Source of the DNA: Aradus depressus
Taxonomy: Eukaryota; Arthropoda; Insecta; Hemiptera; Aradidae
Assembly: GCA_963662175.1 (NCBI GenBank)
Contig: OY759224.1
Span: forward strand, 26,049,489 to 26,113,488
DNA: 64,000 bases
Reading direction: 5' to 3'
Below the pieces are notes generated by a model. It was not told the DNA's origin and did not search any database. It saw only the letters and a list, made by a program, of their open reading frames with translations. Below, in pieces: positions 44,201 through 52,239 of the stretch (position 1 is its first letter; every line of letters begins with the position of its first letter). A program made the position numbers and the translations under genes.

Positions 44201-44385
44201 ATTTCAGGGGCCCCACAGGAGTGCGTGCTCAGGCTTTAAGTCCTTCTGGAGAACTGATAGAGGACTTTGTTTTTGAAACAGTCAATTCTAGAGTTGTCCA
44301 TTGTCGGAACGCCCCATCTCCAGCTGCCACGTCTTCATTAACCATTGCCATTTCACTTGCCAAGAAAGTACTGGCCATGCTATAG
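32165..44385 (+). CDS. L2HGDH: L-2-hydroxyglutarate dehydrogenase, mitochondrial (complete, 7 exons)
   Basis: FAD-dependent oxidoreductase of the DAO family that oxidises L-2-hydroxyglutarate to 2-oxoglutarate in mitochondria (metabolite repair). Coding exons are 32165-32244, 34461-34869, 36608-36811, 38421-38582, 40216-40325, 40772-40951 and 44208-44385, all GT-AG. Junction phases agree and the total is 1,323 nt (440 aa plus TAG); the human protein is about 463 aa. Residues 1-27 are Arg/Ser-rich without acidic clusters except one Asp, like a mitochondrial presequence. The FAD dinucleotide motif GGGIVG lies at residues 38-43, followed by the family block [12 protein letters not shown]. Later family blocks include [34 protein letters not shown] and [11 protein letters not shown]. 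The start is the first ATG before the presequence and gives the right splice phase. Introns total about 10.9 kb and carry two mariner relics, a solo LTR, SINEs and palindromes. The gene diverges from TRIM9. The identification is secure; transcript ends are not seen except a poly(A) signal. Confidence 0.95.
32245..34060 (+). other. L2HGDH intron 1, mostly unique
   Basis: AT-rich. Holds a hairpin at 32720-32786 (arms with CCTGCTGAGTAAAT, 11-base loop) and, at 33100-33240, a decayed copy of the element also at 49165-49710 (CTGACGATAGTGTAATGCC, GGAATAGACAATATTTC, CAATATGTCCGCG). Confidence 0.5.
34078..34119 (+). ncRNA. Hammerhead-like motif HH1b (degraded)
   Basis: Close relative of HH1: CTGATGG (last core A changed to G), hairpin GACGC-TGTT-GTGTT, GAA, AGCCGGTT, C, TGG. 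It shares the flanking AAAACAGTGGGAAGACAA with HH1, so both are ends of one element family. Core mutated. Confidence 0.4.
34200..34345 (+). repeat. SINE family 1, degenerate
   Basis: GGTTCGAAGCCGGCTGAGGCC, CCTTCGGAGGGGACGTTAAA and GTCTCGAGCCTGTGCGGTGT; many substitutions. It lies in L2HGDH intron 1. Confidence 0.55.
34461..34869 (+). CDS. L2HGDH: L2HGDH coding exon 2 (FAD-binding)
   Basis: The acceptor is a T-rich tract ending TTTTAG; the donor is GTAAGT at 34870. It encodes the Rossmann strand [12 protein letters not shown], the [16 protein letters not shown] block and the segment ending EIEPACK. An in-frame ATG at 34423 is intronic and not the start, because the residues before FLGCYDVV do not fit the family. 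Confidence 0.95.
34992..35500 (-). mobile_element. mariner relic, 5'-truncated, in L2HGDH intron 2
   Basis: The end CGAGGTGTGTTCTAAAAAT next to TA is a typical mariner terminus. On the minus strand, two frames give [20 protein letters not shown] (35400s) and [19 protein letters not shown] (35200s), matching mariner transposase. The latter includes the third catalytic Asp region; the reading frame shifts between them. Confidence 0.85.
35500..35577 (-). repeat. FAM-1 fragment
   Basis: ACAAAAACTCTAATAACTACAG and GTATTGATACGAAATTTCA. Confidence 0.5.
35578..35848 (-). mobile_element. Jockey-clade LINE 3' fragment
   Basis: CACCCAGTGGTGACACTCCC, AGGCCATTGGCGCTTTAGGC and AAGGAGCATTGGCTATTGTAC match the young copy at 22620-22940 with many changes and deletions. 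Confidence 0.7.
35995..36514. mobile_element. Solo LTR with 5-bp target duplication
   Basis: Begins TGTTAAGTCGC and ends ACCCAACA (TG...CA). It is flanked by ATGAG at 35990-35994 and 36515-36519. 520 bp, with a poly(A) signal AATAAA at 36457 and internal 55-bp repeats. No internal retrotransposon sequence remains, as after LTR-LTR recombination. It lies in L2HGDH intron 2, 93 bases before exon 3. Confidence 0.88.
36199..36345. repeat. ~55-bp tandem repeat inside the solo LTR
   Basis: Two and a half copies of TTATTACCACGCGGGTATAA - GGTGAGTCGTTAGTTACCATG - CGGAAGTGA. Confidence 0.85.
36608..36811 (+). CDS. L2HGDH: L2HGDH coding exon 3
   Basis: Phase-0 exon of 68 codons, from [15 protein letters not shown] to ETKQGK. 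The acceptor is TTTTCAG and the donor GTATTC, which is weaker than the others. It follows directly after the solo LTR in the preceding intron. Confidence 0.93.
36902..37110 (-). mobile_element. Left half of an inverted-repeat element (hammerhead-like family)
   Basis: Reverse-complementary, with mismatches, to 38045-38265 (landmarks ATTGTCTAATTTCATAAA, TATGCCATTGTCAG, CTGAGATTACCTATGACTG). The mariner at 37125-37966 sits between the halves. Confidence 0.65.
37125..37966 (+). mobile_element. mariner-like relic, internally deleted, in L2HGDH intron 3
   Basis: Ends GAGGGGTGATCAAAAAAGTT and, inverted, GGAGGGGTGATGAAAAAGTT. Inside: the helix-turn-helix-type fragment [20 protein letters not shown] (37390s), then out of frame [12 protein letters not shown] and [12 protein letters not shown] pieces (37640-37730). 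The catalytic middle is deleted. Confidence 0.8.
38045..38265 (+). mobile_element. Right half of an inverted-repeat element (hammerhead-like family)
   Basis: Mirror of 36902-37110. Contains CAATGATGGCG-TAAT-CCGAAACC, a mutated hammerhead-like core (38203-38232), followed by the standard GTGGAATTGGACAATATAAAA. Confidence 0.6.
38421..38582 (+). CDS. L2HGDH: L2HGDH coding exon 4
   Basis: Phase-0 exon of 54 codons between TTTTTTCAG and GTAAGT. It contains [17 protein letters not shown] and PIRGEYLLL, matching the conserved middle of the enzyme (CAGLYSD and FRGDYLLL in the human protein). Confidence 0.95.
38690..39000. repeat. FAM-1 fragment and LINE 3' UTR-like text
   Basis: 38693-38850 is reverse FAM-1. 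38910-38975 (TTTCGGGACGTATCATAAGG, CACAATGTGCG) resembles the LINE A 3' UTR text at 55078-55125. Confidence 0.45.
39028..39356 (+). repeat. SINE family 1 with 12-bp target duplication
   Basis: TATTAGTAAATA at 39016-39027 is repeated at 39357-39368. Box A and box B are intact. The tail is CATAAAACCTAACC. It lies in L2HGDH intron 4. Confidence 0.92.
39441..39541 (+). repeat. SINE family 2, 3' part with poly(A)
   Basis: CTCCCTCCCGGGGCCATGGATG to TATGCATCGTACATGAGTTC, then an A run of 15. Confidence 0.65.
39825..40115 (+). pseudogene. LINE reverse transcriptase C-terminal remnant
   Basis: A frame with [21 protein letters not shown] and TRRSSPKT parallels LFSLLSSHNNPLVRALHSAILPQRRLKRQ of the Jockey copy at 22.7 kb. 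A related but different family, in L2HGDH intron 4. Confidence 0.55.
40216..40325 (+). CDS. L2HGDH: L2HGDH coding exon 5
   Basis: 110-nt exon (phase 0 to phase 2) with [20 protein letters not shown] and LAFKREGY. The donor is GTAAGT at 40326. The last two bases TC join G of the next exon to give Ser. Confidence 0.95.
40535..40665 (+). repeat. SINE family 1, internal fragment
   Basis: GATGGTATCGAGCCTTTACG, AGGTTCTCGTTAAAGACCCC and CATAAGTCATAAT; head missing. Confidence 0.6.
40772..40951 (+). CDS. L2HGDH: L2HGDH coding exon 6
   Basis: 180-nt exon after TTTTTCAG, with donor GTAAGC. It encodes the helical segment [10 protein letters not shown] to GPEDVR plus AG of an Arg codon, matching the region before the conserved GPAGVRAQAL block. 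Confidence 0.93.
41030..41395 (-). repeat. FAM-1 copy
   Basis: GGGGTAATTATGTACTAAGTC, AGAATGGACGTATCGACACG, GAAAACCCTAATAACTGGTG. Confidence 0.55.
41400..41625. repeat. Two SINE family 1 fragments, tail to tail
   Basis: 41400-41488 is reverse (GTTATTATGACTCATGCCC ... TTAGCCCGACT), then after a T run 41510-41615 is forward (GTCAGGTACTAGTTAAAGAC ... GTAGAGTCGGGCTC). Confidence 0.6.
41640..42065 (+). pseudogene. RNase-H-type LINE, C-terminal remnant
   Basis: Second copy of the remnant at 4265. Pieces include [20 protein letters not shown] and RKCGE in one frame and [20 protein letters not shown] in another, ending [13 protein letters not shown]. This is the zinc-knuckle tail after an RNase H domain. 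In L2HGDH intron 6. Confidence 0.65.
42430..42850. repeat. FAM-1 copy
   Basis: ATGTACTTCCCCACCTCAAAT at the left; GTAGATACATTCATAACGTC; then the inverse right end (CATAAGGACGGCAC, AAATCGGCCGGTGAG). Confidence 0.55.
42906..43531 (-). repeat. FAM-3 interspersed repeat with basic ORF fragment
   Basis: Full copy matching 9356-9962. On the minus strand it opens a frame [20 protein letters not shown], then [20 protein letters not shown] (about 43120 down to 42925). It is basic, of no family I recognise, and probably the first exon of a transposon protein. Confidence 0.6.
43545..43800 (-). mobile_element. Hammerhead-like family element, partial
   Basis: Same family as 36902-37110: ATATTGTCTAATTCCACAAA, TTATGCCATCGTCAG, ATGTTACCTGAGATTACTAA, AGGAAAGTCCCGGG. 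Starts exactly at the end of FAM-3. Confidence 0.55.
43573..43606 (-). ncRNA. Hammerhead-like motif HH4
   Basis: On the minus strand: GCTGACGA, hairpin TGG-CATAA-CCA, GAA, ACTTC. Here the base after the CTGACGA core can pair (T with A), which would explain the extra T seen in the other copies. No palindrome follows GAA. Confidence 0.35.
43801..44207 (+). other. L2HGDH intron 6, 3' part
   Basis: AT-rich; no repeat family recognised between 43860 and the exon 7 acceptor. Confidence 0.4.
44208..44385 (+). CDS. L2HGDH: L2HGDH coding exon 7 (C-terminus and stop)
   Basis: The acceptor is TTTATTTCAG; AG|G completes Arg. It encodes [20 protein letters not shown] and the [12 protein letters not shown] substrate/FAD-side motif, and ends KKVLAML followed by TAG. 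Confidence 0.95.
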
Positions 44386-44453
44386 TCTCTATTATCCTTC
44401 ATGTATTATTATATTGTTGAAAAGAAAATTATAAAAATAATTATAATAAAATC

Positions 44454-44459
44454 AATAAA
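44454..44459 (+). terminator. Poly(A) signal of L2HGDH
   Basis: AATAAA 69 bases after the stop codon in an AT-rich tract; overlapping AATAAA-like hexamers lie a few bases upstream. This is the first canonical signal downstream of the last exon. Confidence 0.6.
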
Positions 44460-44524
44460 AAAGAATATTATAATAATTTACTCTGGTGTTTTAATTTATG
44501 ACATGAACGAATTAAACAATTAAG

Positions 44525-45480
44525 TTGTCACTCTCCCTTCAAAAATCAATATTTGACTTAAACGGGGGCTCCTAAATCCTCATACTAAATTTTCTGTAGA
44601 TACATTCATTACATCGGCAGTTATTAGAGTTTTTGAGTTGAGCCCACTCCCATTAACCCCTCTTCCCTTCAGTCGATATCGCTGTTTTTTGAGCTTGAGG
44701 CCCTCTGGTCCCCCCCTTCACTTCTGCTGAAAATTAATAAGTGTCGTCCTTTTGGGATTTTGAACGCATTTGTGAAATTTCGTGTCAATACGGTAAGCCT
44801 CTCCCCTAATCCCCCCTTCTATTTGATTTGCCTGTAAATCTATAGATGTCCTTATGGGGTTTTGGTCACATAGAAAAATTTATGTCGATACATTCATTCT
44901 ATCGGGAGTTACCATGTTCACAGGGAGTATTTCTTTTTTTAATATTTTAATTCTGGAGGTCGAAAAAACAGGAAATTCCGTTGAAAATTTCGCATTCATT
45001 TTTTTGACATATTACATAACTTTACCTATACGTCATAGTCCGGGGAAGTTACATGTGTGTGTGTCTGTGAACATGCTAACTCCCAATATAATGAATGTAT
45101 CGAAACGAAATTTAATTTGTGTGTCCAGAACCCTCTAAGGACACCTATTTTCTGCCAAATCAGCCCTAGGTGTGAGGTTTAGAACAAAAACTTTAATAAC
45201 TATCGTTAATGAATGTATTGACACGAATTTTCATATGTAAATTCAAAGCCATATAAAGACGACACCTATTAATTTTTATTTCTCAACTCATTAATCCCAA
45301 TAATTGTAGATGTAATCAATGTATCGACGTATAATTAAGAATGAGGATTCAATAGCCACTATGTAAGTCAAATATCGAGTTTTAGACGAAACAGTCGATT
45401 AGCTTTGGAGGGAGAGCGGAAAATTAATGAATTATTTTGTGCTATGGAAGTACATAGCCGCTGAGTGACCGACGACTTAT
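44525..45480. repeat. FAM-1, two copies in head-to-head palindrome
   Basis: Forward copy 44525-45050 ends CCGGGGAAGTTA. It is followed immediately by a reverse copy to about 45460 that runs the same landmarks backwards (CTGTGAACATGCTAACTCCC ... GGAGGGAGAGCGG ... GGAAGTACATAG). Confidence 0.65.
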
Positions 45481-46226
45481 CCTTTACTAGGGCTGTGATT
45501 TATATGCATTTACATATTTTTTTCAATTAAATTCATACTTTTTTGCATATTTTTGAATATATCGCTAAAAATACATACTTTTTGCATATCTGAACCTTAT
45601 TCCCATATTTTTATTCAAATGTTTGAATTTTTTCTGCAGCTCATGTATAGACTCTAAAAAGTAAGTACATACCTATTTTATTAATTTTTTTATTTAAGCC
45701 ATTTCTATTATTTTTTGTAAACTGAAATTAATCCCACTTTTTTTTCCCAAATGTTTCCCACTAAAGCTTCTGTTTGGCCACGTGTACGCGCCTTTTATTG
45801 AGATGAGTGCATTCCAGGAACTCCAATGATTCTCTTGAATTCATTGTGTTCATATTGCGTACTTTTTATTCTGACTGTTTACTTCAATAATTTATTCTCG
45901 GAACTGTTTTTTATGCCCATTTCTTCCCTTCTTTCTTATTCTTTTTCAAGTCGATCAGTTCAGTTTTAAACGTTTGGGTGAAAAGAAGTGGAGGTGAGCG
46001 AAGAGTCAGGGGTTGACTTGAGCCCAATGGATATTGGGGTTTTAAATTATGCGCCAGTTACTTCAATTAATGTAGAGCGCTCATACACAGACAGGCGATA
46101 CTTTTGTTTGAAAATTTAAAAAAAGTTATTGTGTGTAATTGCAACAGTTTTTTAGACTATTAAATTTTTCTCTGTTCAAATAATTTTTTTATCACTATAT
46201 TTTTTACTTTTTTTGCTTATATATTT

Positions 46227-46355
46227 TTTATTTACTTTTCGACCTCTTATGGGCCATTATCATCAGAAACGATTGCTTTTAAACATTTCTCATAAATGTT
46301 TAAAAGCAATCGTTTCTGATGATAATGGCCCATAAGAGGTCGAAACGTAAATAAA
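46227..46355. mobile_element. 62-bp perfect-but-one inverted repeat with hammerhead-like cores
   Basis: The arms 46227-46288 and 46294-46355 differ at one base and are separated by CTCAT. Each arm reads CTGATGATAAT - GGCC...GGTC hairpin - GAAACGT. Helix II GGCC-CATAAGA-GGTC has four pairs; ACGT is the palindrome after GAA. The extra TAAT departs from the core. Confidence 0.7.
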
Positions 46356-46415
46356 AATAAATATTGCTTGGACCTAACTGGCCACTTTTTCACCTAAACG
46401 GTATATATACCTATA

Positions 46416-46914
46416 GGTGACCAGATTATGAGATTCTCAAAACGGGACCCACAATATCGGGGAAGTTAGAGACACCCTTAAAAAAATACTATTTACCAAT
46501 ATATATGTATGAAATACTATTTTATTCAATAAAATATCACCAGACTACATTTAGAAATAAACTTGATACCCACTTGAAAAAAATATTGTCGAAAAAACTG
46601 ACTTCAATGTTTATTTTTCATATTTTTGAGATGAGTGAATTTTTTTCAAAATATCAGGCTTTTTTTTGATGAAATCTAAAAACTGTACACAACCCATTGC
46701 AAAGTTACATTTTACTAGCATCATTGCTTTAAGGTTCGACATTTTCATTTGAGATTTTTCTAGTGACCAAATGTCATTAATAATTGAGAAAACTCGTTCC
46801 TGTCGTTGCTATCAAAAGTACATATGGGACCAAATATTTGTAAAACGGGACAAATAAGCGTCCCGAGCATATATTTCGGGACTGTCCCGTTCAAAACGGG
46901 ACGTCTGGTCACCT
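46416..46914. mobile_element. hAT-type MITE with 8-bp target duplication
   Basis: TACCTATA at 46408-46415 and 46915-46922. Ends GGTGACCAGA and TCTGGTCACC; subterminal AAAACGGGAC occurs at both ends. About 500 bp, no transposase. Confidence 0.85.
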
Positions 46915-47075
46915 TACCTATACCACGTCTATAAAGATTTTCTATTACTTCTGTAGTTTATTTTATTCTATAGGTACCTTTTTCCTTTGCAATCTTTCAC
47001 ACATATTTTTAGTTTGCATACATACGTGCATATTTCGCTGTTTTTATTGCATACAAATCACAGCCCTTTTCATTA

Positions 47076-49150
47076 CATTTTTTTTTCTAAATTAACCCTA
47101 CACCTTTCCTTACTTATAATATGATAATATCAAATTATTATAAAATATATGTAGGGAAACTTGTTTTTTTGTGCAGAATGTAGTGGGGGTATTTTCAAGG
47201 CTGTACAGTTTTTTTTTTTCTCTTATTTTGATTTTTATAATGGATCCCCCCTCCACTCATGTTTGTGAGTTTATCAGTCAATGGTGTTCATTCGAGTGAC
47301 AAATACATTTTATAGTTAATTAGCCTGTTAATTGTTTAACAATATATTAATGAATCGTAACGTATCAACATTTACTATGCCTAGAAGTTAAATCTTTTAT
47401 ACATGTCGATTAGAAAATGTATTTGTTTTATATAATTTTATATATAGTTTTTGTTACAAGTTTATCTCAAAATATTGTTGACAAATGTGATTCCTATCAA
47501 GTGAGTTTTTTTATTTGCTTCAAAAAATAATAAAAATGTCATTTTCTTTATTTATTTTTATAATAACATTTTTTTTGTAAAAGGTTTGCGTAGACGATAG
47601 TGATAATGATAACCTACGCCTCGAATCTAAAGGTAAACTATTAATAACAATACATGTTAAATTAGTTTTAGTAAGAAAATTTACAATGATTATATTTAAT
47701 CGATTGATATTTACAAAAGTGTACATTAAATGATTTTTTTTAAATAATGTTGGAATTAATAAAGGGTCATCTAAGATGCGTTAACATGTCAATCTGTTGT
47801 CACATTTCAAAGTTTTCAAAAGGACTAAACGATTAACTGTCATCTTGAATGTTCAGTTATATTTCATTGAAAACAACAGAAAACATTAATTTCTTCACTT
47901 TAACTAATAAATAAATTACAAACAGGAATATATTAATTTTGATAGATGAAACATTACCCTTTAATTTTTTTTTTTTCTAAAGACTAACATTTGTGTATAT
48001 ATTAGATTGGTGTTTATATTAATTTTTACTTTCTTATATCTTTGGTAAGTGGAAGTATTGTAATCGTGTGAAACTCTGAGATCGAGTTTTCAACGAAATT
48101 TTTACGTTTCAAGGTCGCCTGAATATTTTTGAGCTTAAAATTTGGAATGAAGAAGAATGTGCTAACTTAGATTTGATTAGATTGTGGCCGAAATGCGCCC
48201 GACATTTTACAAACTTCTTATATTTATGACCAAATGAAAAATGTTGTCAAAAGTTGTAGAGAAAACAAAAAGGTACATTTTCGAAGGTCGCTCCGTTTGC
48301 GAGATACATTTCGAAAGCCGTCCTGAAATTTTGTTTTCAAATACAATTTTTTACACGTTTGCTAGATTTACTCGAAAAGGGTTAGTTCTATCGAAAATTT
48401 GGTTCTTACCAAAAATGTTCTTTAGTCAATTTACAATCGCTTATGAGTTCTCATATATGAGATAGGTCCAATATGAACGAAGTTATGTCGCCTCAGAGAA
48501 TGTAAAATAAATTTTCACGGTAAATATAGCAAAGTGGTGTTTAAATGGTATCACATAGCATCGAGTTATTACTATTTTTTTTAAAATTCAAAAACATAAA
48601 AATGAAGAACAAAATAAAAATACATGTGATGTGGCCATAACAGGAGTTTTTTTTTTATACGAAACACGTTTTTACAGATCACTTTCTCCCACCCTCCGCC
48701 TCTCAAAATCATTTCATACTAGCATTAATGGGTTTAGAAAATTCACTCCCTGAAGTCATTATTTTCAATAGCTTGGAGCAAAAGGAACATTTGTATGAAT
48801 GACCAAATTCATTTAAACTATTCCCCTTTGTTAACACCCTGAACCAGTTCTGTTTCCACATATATGTTTGTATTATCTGTTATTAATATTTGGTTCCACA
48901 TATATGTTTCAAGTTATCTAAATCTTAATATTATTATTAATTTTATTTCTATTTTTTATTATTTACCTGTATTTGTACTTATTTATTTGTTATTTTTCCA
49001 CGTATTAGTCTAGTGATATTGTTTTATGTAAATTTAGAACTAGGTTTTGTTAAGAAATATTTCATGAGTTAGCTAACGGTACAGCCGGGGGACTCCCAAG
49101 TTTTAATAGCACCCTTTGACCTGAGATGTATTTGAAGGGTCGCTCTCTGC
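47076..49150. other. Intergenic, mostly unassigned; likely 5' side of the receptor gene
   Basis: AT-rich. 48050-48480 contains text related to 63825-63866 (TTAGTTCTATCGAAAATTTGG / TTAGTCCTATCGAAAAAGTGG). A receptor first exon with signal peptide may be here, but no ATG frame with a good donor was found. Confidence 0.4.
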
Positions 49151-49172
49151 AAACTAACTTAGTTTATAACTA

Positions 49173-49207
49173 GACCTGACGATGGTATAAAGCCGAAACC
49201 GGTAGTT
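49173..49207 (+). ncRNA. Hammerhead-ribozyme-like motif HH5
   Basis: GAC (49173-49175), CTGACGA (49176-49182), an extra T, short helix GG-TATAAAG-CC, GAA (49195-49197), palindrome ACCGGT (49198-49203), A, GTT. GTT pairs with GAC (one G-T). ACCGGT|A fits a GUA cleavage triplet. Confidence 0.45.
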
Positions 49208-49211
49208 ATAT

Positions 49212-49600
49212 ATGAGGAGTTTGGAGCCAGAGCGGACCAACCCACAATTTTTCGGAAAATGAGTTATTACCATCCTGATGTTGGCATAGGTTCCCTTTTT
49301 TCAAAACCAGTGTGGATCACTTAGTTTCTTCACTTCAGTGATAGATAGCAGCACTTTAAGTTTAGTCCACAAATATTTTGTGCATATATTTTCAAAGTCA
49401 CAATGGATCGTACGGCCTTCAAAAACTTTATAGAACACAAAAAGGGATCACTCATCCAATACTATTCTAAAATTTCAAATATAAATTAATATTTGGGGCC
49501 CATTTATGGAGATAAACAAAATGTACTCAATTTTCAATTGCCATTTTCTTCCAGTTCAGTTTCAACCAGTTGGTCCGCTCTGGCTCCAAACTCCTCATAT
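49212..49600. mobile_element. MITE with ~32-bp terminal inverted repeats
   Basis: TATGAGGAGTTTGGAGCCAG continuing AGCGGACCAAC at the left, mirrored by GTTGGTCCGCTCTGGCTCC continuing AAACTCCTCATA at the right. TA-rich target; no ORF. Confidence 0.8.
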
Positions 49601-49844
49601 GTATATATATCTTTGGTGGAATAGACAATATTTCAAAAATAAGTTTGTTTTATTTATTTATTACAAGTTTCTACAATATGTCCGCGTTCCTCAACTTAGA
49701 AGTTGTCATTATTTTCATTTATCCAGTATAATTAACTTGAGACCGGGGGGGGAGAGAACTGTAAAAACGTGGTTAGTATAAAAAAAGTCCTTTTATGCCC
49801 ACATGTATATTTTTCTTTGGGAACACTTTTGAGCTGAAGAATTT

Positions 49845-49945
49845 ATTATGAGGATTCAGAAGCCAGTATGTAAGTCAAATATGGAGTTCGGCGAGCGAAA
49901 ATGTAATTGATTAATTCGTGCTGGGGAAGTACATAGCTGGTGATT
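49845..49945 (-). repeat. FAM-1 terminus
   Basis: GAGGATTCAGAAGCCAGTATG to GCGAGCGAAAATGTAATTG and GCTGGGGAAGTACAT. Confidence 0.55.
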
Positions 49946-49979
49946 CACCAACGACTTTTTTTAGTAAAAAGTTGAAAAA

Positions 49980-50200
49980 AACTTGAGCACGCCGTCCTTC
50001 GGATGGGACGTTAAGCGATGGTCCTGAGCCTGCACGATGTCAGGTATTCTTTAAGGACCCCTATTATAGGTGAATAAACCTAGGTAGGCAAAAATTAGTA
50101 CTCCCATAGTAGAGTCGGGCTCATGTCTCCGGAGCGACAAAAGAGCGCTCTGTTAGTAGGCGATATGACCTCGTATTATGACTCATAATAACTAAGTATG
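49980..50200 (+). repeat. SINE family 1 without head
   Basis: GAGCACGCCGTCCTTCGGATG to GTAGTAGGCGATATGACC and CTCATAATAACTAA. Confidence 0.7.
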
Positions 50201-50394
50201 TAGTGAAAAGTGATGTTTGTTTCAAATTTTTCTTTGCAACGTTATGGGTGAAAATAGGGTATCTTATTGGGTCCCACCCCATTTATAAATATATATATTT
50301 TTTAAAATGTATTTCTTGAGAAAATTTGGCAACTTCCTATCCTCCCACTTATTATGCCCTTCAATTATTCACCATAATATCTTTTTGTTTTATC

Positions 50395-50605
50395 TGGGTG
50401 GTGAAAAAATATTGGGACGTTATGCGATGATCCTGAGCCTGTGCGATGTCATATACTTCTTAAAGACCCCTATCCTATGTGAATAAACCTAGGTAGGCAA
50501 TATTTAGGACTCCCATAGAGTCGGGCTTATGTCCACCAGAGCGCTTTGGTAGTAGGCGATATGTCATTGTAGTTAAAGCTCGATCGTGAGTCATAATAAC
50601 TGATA
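50395..50605 (+). repeat. SINE family 1 without head, degenerate
   Basis: GGACGTTATGCGATGATCC, GAGCCTGTGCGATGTCATA and TGAGTCATAATAACTG; second copy 400 bases from the previous one, just before the first receptor exon. Confidence 0.65.
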
Positions 50606-50657
50606 ACGTTGCAACAATTTTTGATTTTTATTATATGTATTTTATTTTTCTCCTCAG

Positions 50658-50899
50658 ACATTGAGAACAGAACGTCCATCTGCAGTGACTGGTGCTCGAC
50701 GGGACTCAACTGGACCATACTCAGTTCGCCCACTGGAAGGGTACTGTTCCGACTAGCTCCATCGCCGAGTCATTGTCAACATACTGAGTATCAGGTGGAG
50801 CTCGAAACACGAGGGGGAACTGAATTGCAAAACTATAAAAAACATTCTGGAAAAAATGTTCATCGGTGCTACGATAACTGTCCTGCCAGTTGTAAAAAG
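50658..50899 (+). CDS. IL-17R-like receptor, extracellular exon a
   Basis: The acceptor is TTTTTCTCCTCAG; the exon ends CPASCKK before GTACTG. It encodes six cysteines and two N-glycosylation sequons. A second possible donor (GTAAAA, 12 bases further) would keep the frame and add VLVL. Confidence 0.7.
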
Positions 50900-52197
50900 G
50901 TACTGGTCCTGGTAAAATTGTCTTGTACTCGTATGATGAAGTAAAAATGTGGAGTTTCAAATAAAGATAATATTCCGATGTGCAAGACATTTCGAATAGA
51001 GCTGACTTAGTAAAAATGTGCAGGTACTGAATGTGCTGACTGCATGAAATGAGTTCTCTTGCAATTGAAGAAAAGTTCATTGTTAAATTTCAATAATAAA
51101 TAATAATATATATTAATTAAAAATAAACAAAATATTCGACAAAAAAGGGAATAACAATTGAACAAAGTCGTATGTGAATCTTCTGCGATGTGCTTCCCCA
51201 GAACGACTTAATTCACGTTTCGCTCTCCCTCCAAAACCAGTCGATTTGCGCTAATATTCAATAGTTGTCTTACACAGGGGCTCCTAAATCCTCATAATAA
51301 ATTGTGAGTCAAAAACATTACATTGGTTAATATATAGACTTTTTGAATTGAGCCCCCTCCCCAGAACCCTCTTTCCCTTCAGCCGATATTGCTGAAATTT
51401 TTTAGGCTATGTCCTCATTGGGTTTAATATGAAAATTTGTTTTGATACATTCATTCTATCGGGTAATTATCGTGTTCATATAGGTCAGACACACGAAAAT
51501 AGTCAGAATTTTAATTTTTATATTCGGATTCTAGAGGTAGGAAAAGGAGAAATTTCGTTGAAAACTCGGCATCGAATTTTTGTCCGATTACATGACTTCC
51601 CCTATACTTCGTATAGCTGAGGAAACGTTCTTAAAAATATTGTCTATATCACAAAATACTCGTATGTATATTGCTACCATCTTCAACGACGATATAACAA
51701 ATACTGATTATAATACATTATTTGTTGTCGTGACTGAAGATGGTAGCGATATACATAATATGCATAAAATAAACTTAAGCACGCCGTCCTTCGGATGGGA
51801 CATTAAGCGATGGTCCCGAGCCTGTACGATGTCAGGTACTCGTTAAAGACCCTTGACCTAGGTGAATAAAGATTTAGAGTAGGCAAAATTTAGGACTACC
51901 ATAGTAGAGTCGGGCTCATGTCCACCAGAGTGACGAATGAGCGCTCTGGTAGTAGGCGATATGTGACCTCGTAGTTAAAGCCCGGGACATGAGTCATAAA
52001 ACCTAACCTAACCTAGACAATATTTCAAAAAACATATCTTTTTTCTTTATTTTTTGTATAAATTGATGTTGAAACTGATGTTGGGAGTACTTTTTATAAT
52101 TGCTATTTTTTTTTTTTTTAAATCAAAAATTAATTGTGAGAAATAATGCTGGTGATGAATGTATTATATATGAATTCAGAGTCTTACACAACCCAAA

Positions 52198-52239
<42 letters not shown>

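Larger units (their letters stand above)
45489..47067. mobile_element. hAT-like non-autonomous element, ~1.58 kb, host of nested insertions
   Basis: Terminal AGGGCTGTGATTTATATGCA is mirrored by TTGCATACAAATCACAGCCCT. Contains two further elements (46227-46355 palindrome and 46416-46914). No transposase frame. The flanking 8-mers CCTTTACT and TTTCATTA do not match well, so the target duplication is decayed. Confidence 0.65.
49165..49710 (+). mobile_element. Hammerhead-like family element split by a MITE
   Basis: 49165-49211 plus 49605-49710 reconstruct the same order as 33110-33240 (hammerhead-like core, TGGAATAGACAATATTTC, TTTATTTATTACAAGTTT, CAATATGTCCGCG). The MITE 49212-49600 separates the parts. 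Confidence 0.65.
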
